Assembly: GCF_004027225.2 (NCBI RefSeq)
Contig: NC_044290.2
Location: 3,860,906 to 3,924,905 of the forward strand
DNA: 64,000 nucleotides
Direction of reading: 5' to 3'
DNA from: Strigops habroptila
Taxonomy: Eukaryota > Chordata > Aves > Psittaciformes > Psittacidae
Part shown: piece by piece, positions 1 through 12,469 of the stretch
How the letters are laid out: every line of letters begins with the position of its first letter
Position numbering within the stretch: position 1 is the stretch's first letter
The notes under the pieces: model-generated
The model's input: the letters and a program-made list of their open reading frames with translations, nothing else
Database searches by the model: none
Told to the model about the DNA's origin: nothing
Position numbers and translations under genes: made by a program

Positions 1-2179
1 ATGCCCAAAATCTCTTTAAGCACAGTTTTCCATGGGTTTAGCATTCTCACCCACACTTCTGCAACCGAGCAGCTTCACCTGCATGCACTAAAGCCCTCCA
101 AGGAGGAACCTGTGGAAAAGACCTGAAACCAGCCCTTCGACCCACCTATTTCCCCATCCCATATTTCACGCCGGAGCCACATATCAGGAACACCACCAAG
201 ATGGCCTGCACGGCTCTGGGGTCCCACACAGCACACAACCCACTCATGCTTGAGTGGTTGTGTTTATCATCCCACACCATACCCTATCACCCTAGGTGAA
301 GGCACACACCATGCTTACTCCTGGCCCCAGCCACTGAGCACCCCTGCATGCTCTGCCTGCTGCCTGCAGCTTAGCCACATCTGAGCAATGTTTCACAAGC
401 GTTGCTTGTGCTCCCAAGGGTTACAAAGAGCTCTTGCACTTTTGCACAAAGGGACTCGCATGGGGTCTTATTGTCCATGGGGTCCCTGGGTGCTGCACAG
501 CCTGGGAGTGGGTGACACAAGGGCTCTGTGCTCTCTGCAGCAGCTGAACACGATGTGCAGATCAAGGGCTGAGGGAAACCCACCTTTGATGCTCTTTTGG
601 AAGAAGAGCCCTGAATCACATCACCAGGGAGTCCCCTTTCTCCCCAGCCCTCCGCCACCTCTGCGGGGAGGAAGGGGACGCAGTGCTGCACTGAGGAGAT
701 GTGAAAGGCCAAACCACGGTGAGCTCAAAATGCCACTGCCGTCCCCTGTTCCCCCCACATCCCAGCCAAGCCGAGGCCCGCACACAGCAGCAGAGGCTAT
801 ACAGCCCAAAGCCCTGCGCTGCTGAAACACCCACCAGGCTCCCAGTCACAAGCAGCTCTCAGGAATGCTTTGAAGTGGCTCAAACTAGAGGAGAAAGCAC
901 GAGCAAAAGAGATGGAGAGAGGGACGAGAAGATGCCACCCACACTCTCCAGAAGCGGTGGGGAGCAGAGGATACTCCTGCAGGTAAGTCCTCGTCCAGGG
1001 GTACGGGATGCTCCCAGCACATCCCCAGATGGAGCCCAGTGGGCTTGGTACAGGCCAGCCATGGGAGCAGCTTTCCCTGCCCACAGTTTCACTCCACCCT
1101 GGCTTGAGCACTTCCTCTCATCCCTGTGGTTTCCCTCCCAGGGCTGATGCCCAGCAGCCGGCTGGGAACGCCCAGGAGAAGAGGCCTCGTGCCTCCTGGG
1201 GCTGTGCTGTGCCGGGGGCTGGAGGAGCAAGACCCACCATTGGGCTGCAGCACACTGGGGCTGCAAATTTGGCACAGACACCCCCTCCCTTTCCCTCTTT
1301 GATCCTGGCCATCCCGCTCTGCATGCAGAGAGCAAGCCTCATGGATGATGCCACACTGCCCGTCCCCTCTCCCTGCTGCTGGAAGCTGTTACAGCATTCC
1401 CAGAAACAGCTCACTACAACCCAACAGCTCGACATACCCGGGAGCAGTTTTTGCAACCACTTAGACATGCACCATTAGGTGGGATTTGCAGGGAAGCCGG
1501 GGAATTAAATGGAGTTATTCATTTCTGTGCTTACCCCCTTCTGTGCTCCCCCCACCCAAATGCCCCCATGCGTGGTGAAGCAAACTCCAGGTCCATGGCC
1601 ACCAGCTCAGAGAATGGCCACAGGACACGCAGGCAACTCCTGCCCGGCCAGGCAGGCAGGATGGGAGGGCAAAAGCTGGGGGAAGATACTCTGGCAAGCA
1701 GAAAAAGCTGAACCACAACACACATACACACACACACACACACTCAGGAGCCAACCTTCAGAGCAGAAACGCGTCTCCATGCCAAGAGCTCGGCTATTTT
1801 CCTCCCTCTTCCCAGCTCGCAGCTCTGAGCTAACAGGCTCAGCATTCATACCCCCGTGCCGTGCGGCACATGGGAGCAGGGGGAGGGGGGGAAAAGAGAG
1901 ACTCAAATGAAATCCAGACTTAGAAAGCAGTTTCTTTCCCCCTCGCTTCCCCCTTCCCCTCCCTCCCCGGCTTCTGCTGGAACCACCTTCTGTCTCAAGG
2001 GCTCAGGAGGATGGAAAAAAAAGAAGAAATGCAGAAAGGAAGTGTTGCAAATAAATAAATAAAGGAATGGGCTGAAATCCACCCGGAACGTGGCTGCTTC
2101 TCTTCTTAAAGTGCAGAAGCTGCCGGCAAGGTAGGAGGACAGAGGCAGAATATAACACATTAAAAGATCAATAGCCTAC
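1..2179 (-). other. SEPTIN9: SEPTIN9 intron sequence downstream of the short-isoform exon
   Basis: No exon-like segment was recognised. The shared septin-9 exon (ALKRSFEVEE...) is not here and should lie left of position 1. The only distinct element is a (CA)n microsatellite at 1716-1743. Open frames of up to about 150 codons here overlap each other on both strands and show no recognisable domain. Confidence 0.6.
1716..1743. repeat. (CA)n microsatellite
   Basis: Nearly perfect CA dinucleotide run with a single T interruption, directly visible. It is a likely length polymorphism. Confidence 0.9.
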
Positions 2180-2201
2180 CTGAAATCCGGTCCCTCTCCA
2201 T
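2180..2201 (-). CDS. SEPTIN9: SEPTIN9 short-isoform alternative first coding exon (partial CDS)
   Basis: Minus-strand ATG at 2201-2199 starts codons for MERDRIS followed by one G (2180) and a GT donor (GTAGG, 2179-2175). Human septin-9 isoform c begins MERDRIS directly before the shared ALKRSFEVEE segment, and the split-codon phase is the same as in the other two exons. The start is well defined: G at -3, G at +4, and an in-frame TAA at 2219-2217, six codons upstream. Its position to the left of the long-isoform exons, in the direction of transcription, matches an internal promoter within a long gene. An out-of-frame ATG at 2223-2221 stays open across the donor. Seven codons are few, so the call depends on the exact match, the phase and the synteny with the other two exons. 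Confidence 0.87.
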
Positions 2202-2960
2202 TACTACGAGATATATTTAGCATCCGCGTGTCACGGCCGTCCCTTTTTTCGGTGGCGTCCCCTTCTTTCCCCCACTCTCCCTCCCTCCTTCCCTTGCCTC
2301 CTCCTCCTCCTCTTCCAAAAAAAGCTCTTTGTCTGGTCTAATTTCTTCAATCTGTTGCAATCATGAATGCATCCAAATTACCACATTTCCATGTGCTGAT
2401 CATATGTTTGTGCTCCAAACTGAAGTAGCTTTGTCTCTTTGAAATGAAAAGAAAGAGTAAGAGAGGAAGAGAAAGGAGGAAGAAGAAAGAAAAAGGGGGT
2501 GCATGACCCAAAAAATCCTGTAACTCCCTGAAATACTCCACCAGGCGCAGGAAAACTGGAAATCCCGAGTCCTCTGTAAAACGGTCTTAAAGCTACAGCA
2601 TGCGAGTGTCCAGGGGAGCGCTCCAGCCTCCACAGCTCCCTCCTAATATCCACCAGGAGATGCTTAAGGGACTTGGCTCCTCTCAATAACAGAGCGAACA
2701 ACTCGTCCAGCTTCTCAAATCTCGCCCCGCTTCCCCAGTCTTATTTTCCTGCTATTTCCTCTATCCCCTCCTCCTTCCTTGGCTCCAGCATTGTAAAAGA
2801 GTGCAGATCCTGCACGTTCCCCCACCCTGCCAGGTCTGAAGTTTCGATTCATGCATAAACTATTCGGCTGATGAAGGCTGACTTCATTCCAAGCACAGCA
2901 TCATGGGCTGCTGCTGCTGCTGCTGCTACCAGGCAGGACCCGAGCACCGCATATGTTTAC
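2202..2960 (-). promoter_or_regulatory. SEPTIN9: Presumed promoter / 5' UTR of SEPTIN9 short isoform
   Basis: Upstream (minus strand) of the MERDRIS start there is a run of purine-rich leader (GAGG repeats, 2280-2325) and another at 2440-2500, with scattered CpGs around 2225-2255 and 2545-2625. CpG density is above the local background but falls short of an obvious island. A (GCT)7 run occupies 2907-2927. No clear TATA box was found. An out-of-frame ATG lies at 2223-2221. The boundary is arbitrary; the call is inferred from the alternative first exon it precedes. Confidence 0.45.
2907..2927. repeat. (GCT)7 trinucleotide repeat
   Basis: Seven uninterrupted GCT units upstream of the SEPTIN9 short-isoform exon. 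On the transcribed sense (minus) strand it reads AGC. It is not in a recognised coding frame. Confidence 0.85.
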
Positions 2961-5900
2961 CCTCCCCGTGCAACCCGCTGGAGAGCTTCGCTGCCAGCCC
3001 TGGCACTGAGCCCCTTCGCCTTCCTCCCACTGCAGAGCTGTGATACAAGAGGATTTCTGCAGCCAGCCCAAAAGCGATAGTGAAAGTGGGCAGTTCTTGG
3101 TCTTCTCCTTGGTCCCACAGTGGAGTGAGGTGGGATCTGAGAGCAGTTTTCCTTCCCTGGGATGCCTTGGCAGGGCAGGGGGGTGCAGAGGGAGCAAGGC
3201 AGCCCTGTAGAGCCTCTTGCCAGATCCTGCTTTCCAAGGCCAGGGCGGAGGGATGTGGCAGCGATGGGCTGGCCCGCTTGGAAAGTTCCACATGGCCGAT
3301 GGCCAGGGCAGGCATCGGGGACACTGTGTCAGCACCTCCACTGAGACAGTGCCCGCACTGCTGCCCAAACCGCCCTTTATGACCCTCCTGAGTCATCTGC
3401 ACCGGTTCCTATTGACAGTGGAGCCTGAGTCACCAGCCAGATGTGAGGACTCACCCTCCGACCCCAGAGTTGGAGAACAAGCCATCCCGAAGGCAAGGAT
3501 GGCAGATACCAGCAGGGATAGCATGGATGCTACAAAGGCCAAAGTGTGTTGGCAGGACCCTTGTGTGCTCTGCACATTACACATGACACGTTTTGCCTCA
3601 AATCACTCACAGTCCACATGGAAAATCACAAGTGCGATAGCAGTGGCAGAGCCTGGCACTCCACTCCCTGCCCCAGCGTGGGCAAAAGGATCAATTGTTT
3701 CCCGGCTGGATGAATAAGCTTCCAAGGAAAGAATCCAGGCATTACAGGAACTGCTGGGACCTTTGGACAGCCTGGACCTCCATTGCTTTTCAATAGTGTG
3801 TGTCTCCCCCATACAGCAGCTGATGGAGCGTCACTGTCACCAAACAGCCAATGCCAAGCGGTGGGGTCAGTCCAGCACCCCTCAATCAGCAGCAGCTGCT
3901 GCATGACAGAGAGCAGAAAGCTGGTGGGATGCAATCCCAAGACAGTTTGTTCCTTAGGGAAGTTTCTCTCTAATTCCCAGTAGGTTATTCTCTGGGTAGA
4001 AAGGTTTAGATTCCCTCCCAAATTTCTGTTCATTTGCTATTAAAGCTCTGCATGTTCCAGCTGCCAGTGCCCAAGGCATCAGAGAGGGGACAATCAGCAG
4101 TGTTTTCCCATGAACAGGCTGAAACCATGTTTCCTGTCCTAGACGTTGAAGATGCCAAACACAAAGTGAGGACCCAGGGGAGCTACATGGCCTCACGTAG
4201 CACAAAATCCACTCCGCTGCCCCTACTGAGCAGAGCAGCCTGTGCTGCCAAACCCCTTACAGTGGAGAGGGAGGGAAAAGCTCAGGGGAAGTGTCAAGAA
4301 AGGAAGAAGGTGAATGGAAAGGAAGGAGGGATGAGGGCAGCACACACATTTCAGCCTGTAGACTTTAACCCATCAAGATCCAGGTGAGTAGGAGGGACAG
4401 AGCAAAGGCATCACCGCTGGCAGGGCAGATCACCATGGGGCGCTCAGGGAAGTGAATGCGAACGAAGATTAATGCAATTGACCTTGAAATCCATATAACC
4501 TCCAGGTCGATGCCCTCATTCTAACTTCAAGTCCTCAAACAAAGGGTTCAATTTAAAGGTGCAGTGGTGTGTCTCTGCAGCAGTGCTTGCAAAGCGCTGC
4601 TGCCACAGGCAGTGGTGACACTGGGGTGTCTGTTGGAGGGAGGGGAGTGCTCAGCCTCACCAGGCCCATGATGAGGTGCTGGGGTTTTCTCTCTTCAAAG
4701 GCGCAGTTCAGCAACCTGCATGTCACAGGACTGGGGGTCCCCCAGCCTCCCTGGGTTTGAGGAGCTCACCACATGCCTATTTAAATGGTATTTGGTGGCC
4801 TCTGTCCTGCACAAGTCTATATAAAGATAATTTATATTGCATTTTCTAATACTACTTTTAAAAGGGTTGGGGGGGGCGGGCATCAAGCACATCTAAGGCT
4901 TGGGAAGGGCACAGAGAAGACTCTCCCCTGGTTTGGGCTGTCTTCTCGGGGTTCAAGGTCCCCCAGGCCTGTCCTTTGGCAAAGCCACCAGGAGAGAGAA
5001 GAGGCAGGAGCAACCTTTTAGGCAATCGCTGCTATCTGCCATAAAGATAATCCCAGTTTCCATTTGCAAACAAGCAGCTGAAAGAAAGCAAGAGCCTTGC
5101 TCCAACACTGCCCTGTGCTTGCAGAGGCTGGCACAGGGGGGCACACGCTTTCCCTTGCCCCACCTCGCAGGTTTAAACATTACCACGGGTGGCAGCCAGC
5201 GGAAGCATTGCCAGGTACGGAGAAAGCTAGGAAGGAAATCACATGAAGGAAATTAACCCAAGCCCTGCTCCAGGCTCAGTCTCAATTCTCTGTCTCTCAC
5301 ACCTTTCCAAGGCTAGCCCAGCAACGCCCAAGCCCTTTGCTAAGCTATAAACTGCTTGTTGTGTATGACCATGTAGCTAAGCAGGGAAGGTGCTGTGAAG
5401 ACAGCACAAACTCACCCCCCTCCCAGAGCCCAGGACATCACTGGGTAGCCAAGAGGGGATTTAGGGTTAGTGACACCATCACCAGCCACAGCAGCAGCCA
5501 CCATGATACAGATGCCTGCAGGTATGATCCTATTTGCAATTCCTTGTCTGTCTCGCGAGGTTTATGCTGCGATTATTTCAATCAACAGAAGAGTTATTTG
5601 CTTTTCTACCCAGTTCACACACACGGCCCCATAGTCACAACTAGCCACTCCTAACCAGGCTCGTAGCAAAGGTATCACCTTGTAACCCCAGCCCTGCTGC
5701 TGAGCGAGCTGGAAAGGATGAACATGGCAAGTCCATGCAGTGATCAGAGGTTCTGTATTGACAAAGGTGCCGGGAAGCAGCCAGAGCAGCCAAAGACCTC
5801 CAGGGCCTGGAGAGGCAGGAAAAATGAGGATTCAACTGGTTCTTTCACTAGCTCAGCTATCTGCAGTGCTAGCGAGCTGGGAGAAGAGTAGAGAGGGGAG

Positions 5901-6229
5901 GACAGAGCAGACCTAAATCAAATCATGGCCAGTGAAGCATTTTCACATGAGGAAATACAGGTCCAAACTGAAACAGTGCAATCAAATGTTCATCCATTAT
6001 ATTCCCTCTATGCCATTTATCCCCAGGCTGGACCCAGCCAGCAGATAACAGTATCCGAGCGTCTGCTGACTGCTTGCTCCAAAAATCTTTCATTTACATT
6101 TATATGAGCCTTGAGGGTGAGGAAGGAAAAGAAATGCTGGCTAAAATTCTCGTTTTGTCTTTTTTTCCAAATGAAAAAAACAACAACAGAAACCAAACCC
6201 CAAAGCAAGGAGATCCCCTCTTTCCCAGG
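2961..6229 (-). other. SEPTIN9: SEPTIN9 intron, no recognised element
   Basis: Unique-looking sequence between the short-isoform promoter and the solo LTR. I see no conserved exon, tandem repeat or transposon here. A TATATAAAG-like string at about 4819-4827 has no supporting splice or coding context. Confidence 0.5.
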
Positions 6230-6844
6230 TGCCCCGGGTTCAGCTATAACAGTTATTTTTCTCCTTCTTAGTAGCTGGTGCAGTGCTGTGTTTTCGACTT
6301 TAGCCCGAGAACAACACTGATAACACACCGATGTTTTTAGCTGTTGCTAAGTGATGTTTACTCCGATCAAGGACTTTTCAGTCTCATGCTCTGCCAGTGA
6401 GGAGGGGAACGGGAAGCCAGGAGGAAGCAGAGACAGGACACCTGACCCAAACTGGCCAAAGGGGTATTCCATCCCACAGCACGTCATGCCCAGGATAGAA
6501 ACTGGGGGGAGTTACCTGGAAGGGGCCAATCGCTGCTCGGGTCAGGCCGGGTATCAGCGAGTGCTGAGCAATTGTATTGTGCATCACTTGTGTTTATTGT
6601 TTTCCTTTCCCCTTTTAGTTTTATATTCTCTCCCCTTGTTATTTCCCTTATCATTGTTATTATTGGTGGTAGCAGCAGCAGTTTTGTGTTATACCTTAGT
6701 TACTAGACTGTTCTTATCTCAGCCTATGGGATTTACATTCTTTTGATCCTCCTCCCCATCCCTCCAGGAGGAGGGGGGAAGAAGGGAGGGAGTGAGCGAG
6801 TGGCTGCGTCGTTCTGAGTTACCGGCTGGGTTTAAACCACGACA
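6230..6844 (+). mobile_element. Solo LTR of an avian endogenous retrovirus
   Basis: The element starts TGCCCCGGG and ends GGTTTAAACCACGACA, giving TG...CA termini. It is flanked by CCAGG (6225-6229) and CCAGA (6845-6849), a 5-bp target duplication with one mismatch. Inside are hallmarks of a common bird LTR family: a stretch around AGCTGGTGCAGTGCTGTG, GCAATTGTATTGTGCATCAC, and a 3' part with GAGTGAGCGAGTGGCTGCG. A degenerate TATA position lies before GAAACTGGGGGGAG near 6496. No gag, pol or env sequence is attached, so it is a recombined solo LTR. It lies antisense to SEPTIN9 in its intron. Class (ERVL- or ERVK-like) is not certain; a 5-bp duplication favours ERVL. Confidence 0.85.
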
Positions 6845-6849
6845 CCAGA

Positions 6850-9800
6850 GAGGTGCTTATCCTCTGAATGCCGCTGGCTTGCTCTTTTGCCAGTTGTGTT
6901 TTCTTCACCTCCCCATGCCTCCATCCCCCTCTCCCAGCTGGGCTGGAGCTGCTCTGCCCTGGACCACAGCTCTTGGCTGCTCCACGTTTGCTGCCAAACG
7001 CTGTTTTGCCCGTCCCTCCCTATTTTTTCAACACATGGAACCACAGATCCTCCCGAGTTACTACTTTTCCCAAGCCAAAGCCCATGCCCACGACACAGAC
7101 CTCATCACCACCCAGAAGCACATATGACAGTTGCAGCAGGGGATTGCTAAAACAGCAGCAGCGCGTCTCCCTTCCTGCCCTTAGCCCACACAGCACCTCA
7201 AGATGATGCCTACACAAGTCTCCTTGTGTCCTGTCTCATCCCATAAAGAGATGCATCTTTAAGGAGAGCCCCTGTTAGAGCTTTCCTCTGTGCTGGCTCT
7301 CAACCTCTCTGCCTGAAAGCCTCAAACTGCCGGAAATCCCTTGCATATCCTCCCGGGCTCTCTGCTCACGCTTTAACACTCATGTGCTGAAGTATTAATA
7401 GCTGCCGGCAGTGCAGTGAGAGGCAAGGCAGGAGGACTGGTCGCTCACCCTCCCTGGAGAGCACAGGGGTCTCGTATAAATATTAACTCTTCCACCATTC
7501 TCTGCATATGTTTTCCTTCCTGGACTCCTCCGTACCATCAGTCTTGCCCTCTCAACACTCTACCTTCCACAACACACTCCTTTAGTCCCCCAAATGGGAG
7601 GGGGTTACTCCATACCTGAAGGTCTGTGGTCATTCCCTACCAAGAAGTTGCTGAGGGAAGGCAGGATTCCCAACATTAGTGCTGTATTTGCTCTTCTTTG
7701 AACAGCAGACACTTGGTCTACAGCCTCCTGGGCAGGTCACTACAACAGCTCCAACCTGGCAGAAGGAGCCAGCAAGGAGCAAAGTTTGAGAGTGTGTTAC
7801 CCCTTGGGTGTTGCAAGTAGACAGATGAAAGGAAGAAAGACTGCACCAAACTCTGAAACACCATTGGGTTGCTATTCTTTTTTTCTGGGTTTATTTAATA
7901 AGGCAGGGCACAGGTTGCATTACCCACTGCTCCCCTCCAACATCCTTGTCCCCAAGAGCCCTGGAGCCACCCCAGCCACCGCACAGTGAGCCCGAATCCT
8001 GCACATCACCAGCACAGCAGCAGCAACTGGCTCAGTTGGGAACCTGCACCATTTCTAGGCACTTTACACACGGGCTTGTATGGAGCAACACTCTGCTCCC
8101 ATGTGTTGAAGCAGCTCCTCTGGCATGGAGGGGCCGAGTTATTTGTTTCACCCTTTTTAGGTGAATCCCTAAACACGGAGATTTTCTAAAGGCTGCTGCC
8201 TATTGGGGCAGCCGCAGGCAAGGGGGTGTCTCCCTCCACCATGCTACCTTACTGAAACACAGAGAGATGCTGCCTTGGTGTGATGCAGAAAGAGGACACA
8301 CTGTTGTCTTGCCTTGCCTTAAGTCCCCATTGCTGGAGAAAGGCCAATCCACTGAAAGAGAGAAAACATTCCAGAATTTGGCAGTAGACCCTATTTTCAC
8401 TTAGCAGCAGAATCATCCACGCTTGGACACTTGTCTGAACATCGTAACGCGCTTTTGACCAGAAATTAAACTACAGAAAATTTAAACCAAGGAAGGACTG
8501 CTTATCAAGTCAGTCAATCAGGAATGCCTCTTGCTGCTGGTGCTTTTCTTGGACCTCACTGATTGCTTTCATGGCCACCAAACTTTCAGCAGAGATGTCA
8601 CACTTTGCAGGTCAGCCCTGAACATCTACAGTGCTTTATCATTAACCCAACCACAGAGTTGCCTTACAAACAAGTCATCTTTCTGCAAGAAAGGGCATGA
8701 AAGGCTGCACTCCTGTCTCTTTTGCAGTCCTAGACACCAGATAAATATAGTAAGGAGTAAAAACACGCTCTCTCCCTAAGGTACAATTAGGGGGTTTGGT
8801 AAGCACCAGCCATCACTGGATGTGCCGGCCTCGGAGGCTCAGAGGATGCCTGTGGCAGCAGCCAGGGCTCAGGAATCTACCCCTGCCCAAGTGACGAGGG
8901 ACACCAGATTTTGAGGGGCAAAGGGAACATTGAGCAGCCACGAGCTGGTCTGCCAACGTGCCCAAGAGCAATGTGCAAACTGACATTCCAGCAGCAAAGA
9001 GATGAAAGTAATAAACACCATGCAGAGACGCATGTATTCACCGAGAGAAACACGGCCGCACACAGCTGCTTAGGTAACCATGAGCTCGCAGTACAGACCA
9101 GGTGAAGACGCACCAGCCCTGCTTCCTCACTTCTCATGTTGTTAATTTCCTCCCTGTTTCTAAGGCAAGGGCACCAGATGCCATATCCCACACACGCACA
9201 CTTCCAGAGCTGTCCCACTCATCCAGTGCCCGTGGGCTGGAAGCATGTCCTTTCACTCCCACCAACCCCAGGAGGGTTTCTCCCCTCCTGCTCCATCAGC
9301 TCCTGCATAGGCACCTGGAGTCAGCCACATCCCAGCACAGCCATGTCCCTCACAGGATACAGGCTGGGGCTGGCAGAGGTGATAACAAGCATTTCTTTCT
9401 CTCAGCACGTTGTGTTTTGGTCTAGAGGACTAAGGGTTTTTCCCTCCATCCTTCACAACGGGATGAGACAAAGAAATGAGATCAAACCGTACCCCACTGC
9501 CATTCCTCTTCTCTGCTCCCCCACATCCTCCTTGCTGCAGCTAATATAAGGTTCTCTTGAAAGGGTGTTAGAAGCTTTCTCCAGAGACACCTGGTCCAGA
9601 GGTGATAAATAACTTCACTCAAGAACTGCTGCTGTCCTGGAGGAGCCGCACTCTGCATTTCTACATCTCCTGTCCTCAGGGGAACCCTGTGGACCTCACC
9701 AGCACTCATCAACAAATCCATATCGCAGTCCAGTGAGAAAAGTGATTATCTTAAAACACAGTGAGGAGCTAAAGCCCCCAAACATTACAGAGCATTAAAC

Positions 9801-11489
9801 CCCTGGTCATTCCTGAACAACTGATTTATGTTTTACTGTCTCTGGTTTCCTCACACCAGAGCCCAAAGTGCTGTACAAAGCAAGCATCAAGAGATCTACC
9901 TACTCAGCTGCAATGCCCAGTAGCCTTTTGGGATTAAAAGAGACTGTATCTGAGACTGGAGATGAATCATAGGTATTAAAAAGGACCAGGACAAGCCACT
10001 GCTGAGCACATCCCTCAGTAGCAAAGAGGTTCATGGCACCTATCACTATTCCTTAATTTTAGCTGTGCAGTCAAATGCCTGTGTAGCCTCACTCATTGCA
10101 AGCAACGCACATGTGCTGGAAGCACGTGGGAGCCCCACAGGACTCTCCCAGGCAGCTTGGAGTGCACGTGGCAGCATTATGCAAGCACCATCCTCATGTG
10201 TGTCCCTGCAGGGAATCAGGCACCTGAACCATAAGGAGCCTTTTCACTTTAACTTCTCCTTGCCTGGAATTGGGGTTTCCTGCAGAGCTGTGCTGCTGCA
10301 GAGAGCACTCTCCAGGCTGACTGGTGACCAAGCTTCACTCTTTGCTACTTTGCCCTTGTGATGAGAAAGACCAAGAGGACACATGTCAAATGAGGGCTTG
10401 TCACTAGGGAGCCTGAGGGGAGCAAGTGGTGCATGTGCATGGGGACATTCTGGCATGGAGATGTGTGCAGCTGTGGTGGCCAGCGTGGTGCTTAAAACAA
10501 AGGGGAATAGAGGCTGCCCAAAGTTATTCGTATGACCTCATCTAGGGACATATTCAAAGCCATGAGGCTGCAACCAGAAGTCTCTAGTTAACCCCTCCGC
10601 TGCTCCACCAAGGTGAAAGGCATGTCTGTGCTAAAAATATCACACTGCAAAGAGACGTGCATCCCCACAGCTTCCAGCTGGACCAGCAGTGCTGCGCTCA
10701 CAGCCTGGATCCCAGAATGCCAATGGAAAGCTAAAAAAGGATGCAGAAAAGTTTAGGACAATCAGAAGGTCTAGACCAAGGTTTACAAGAGGGGTTCCCA
10801 AAGTCAGATATCACATGTGGAGGGCTGTGCTGTGCAGTAGGGGTGCCCACGTCTGAGCTGCAGATGCGTGACAGTCCTGGCAGCATTTCCCTGGGAAAAA
10901 AGCCTCCGAAAGCTAATGGTTTTTAGAGCACTCTGAATTAGCTTGTGTAACAGGAATCATGCACGCTCGACTAGGGAGCCCTTGGCTTTTGACATTTCTT
11001 TTGCTTATTTCCACTCTTCTGGTTAACCCACAACCTCACATAAACCAGTTTCTAGAGCTGTTCTGTTACAGACTCCAGGCATGAAGAGAGAAGATAGTCC
11101 TCAAGGTAGGTGCTAAATGGAGAGATGGAAACAGTAAGATCTGTCACCATATCGACTTTTAACTCACTGCACAAATTTGGAGCACCCCAAATTTGTGAAC
11201 CCTGCTGAAATCCTGTTAACCCTGTCAAGGTGATGATGCCCTTTTAAGCTGTGCCCATCATGATCAATGGGGTCCTAGAGCTTGTGCCCCAAGCAAAAGG
11301 TCACAGGCTTACACCGCAATCAGCATCTTTGAACCATCTCACTCATCCTGCATGTCCAGCCCACACTTGCCCACACACTGTGGCTTCTGGCCACCACATC
11401 TACCACCATCAACCTAAAAGGTGGACAAGGGTCTCGAGCTGGTGCATCAATAAACGTATCTGGCATGGGAGTGCCTCCACTTTATACCC
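6850..11489 (-). other. SEPTIN9: SEPTIN9 intron, mostly unique sequence
   Basis: No exon or transposon was recognised between the solo LTR and the first CR1 copy. A perfect 11-bp inverted repeat with a 6-nt loop lies at 11170-11197. Confidence 0.5.
11170..11197. repeat. Short perfect inverted repeat
   Basis: CACAAATTTGG (11170-11180), loop AGCACC, CCAAATTTGTG (11187-11197). The arms are exactly complementary. No T-run or coding gene adjoins it, so a terminator role is not suggested. Confidence 0.8.
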
Positions 11490-11706
11490 AAGAGAAGTAT
11501 TTAGACATCATTGTGAGGGTGGTGAGACACTGGAGCAGGCTGATCAAGGAAGTTGTGGCTGCCCCATCCCTGGCAGTGTTCCAGGCCAGGTTGGACACAG
11601 GGGCTTGGAGCAACCTGCTCTAGCGGAAGGTGTCCCTGTCCATGGCAGTGGGTTGGAATTGGATGAGCTTTAAGGTCTCTTCCAGCACAAACCAGTCTGT
11701 GATTAC
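11490..11706 (+). mobile_element. CR1 LINE 3' fragment
   Basis: Matches the 3' end of avian CR1: GAGACACTGGAGCAGGCTGA, CCAGGCCAGGTTGGACAC, GGTGTCCCTGTCCATGGCAG, then TTTAAGGTCTCTTCCAGC and CTGTGATTACGA. The copy is 5' truncated, as usual for CR1, and several substitutions, with a decayed terminal octamer repeat, indicate some age. Confidence 0.88.
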
Positions 11707-12469
11707 GAGACAAATTGCCCCAATGCAGGTTTCATGACATCAGCGAGTACTCCTTTCCAATGCAACCCAGATAGCCAGCCTTGAGCTTCATGCCTCTAAA
11801 TTATGCCCTACGCTTCCAAAAAGCACCGACACAAGTTGTGGTTGACCTTCGGCCAAGTGCTGATGATGCAGAAGTGGGGCCGCTTGCGCCCTGTCTGTTT
11901 TGGATGGAAGAGCTATGCCTGCCCTGGAGTGCAGCTGGCCCTGGCAACCTGCCCCTGCTCCAGCTCCAGGCAGCCGTGCAGCCAGACAAAGGCTGAAACA
12001 GGAAAGCTGAGGCACCTGCTCTCCTCCCATCCCTTTGGGACCTCTCCTAAACAAAGCACCTGAACCACCAATAGCGCTGGTCCTGGAGCAGTCCCGCTGC
12101 CACACAACTGGAAGGCATCCTCTTCCTTGCATTCACCTACAGAAAAAACATGCTGGTTTAGCTAAATCAGTAAACTCTACCTTTTTTCTGGACCCTCCTG
12201 TTTTACTCCCGCTAGGGAAATTCCTTCCTCTTAGCAAAAACTGAATTGTAGGCTGGAAACAAATCAAAGTACAGAGCACAGCTGGCTGCCCGACAGGAAT
12301 ATGATGCTGATTTCTTCCACTCCAACTGCTCTGGGGCTGTTTTGTGGCTGGCTGGGGAACACATTGCTGCTCCGGATGGCAAATGTCAGCAAATACTTCT
12401 CACTTTCAAATTCATCTGGTACAGTTGTAGAAAAATGAAGTGGGAGTAACTTCCCGGACATACTATTCT

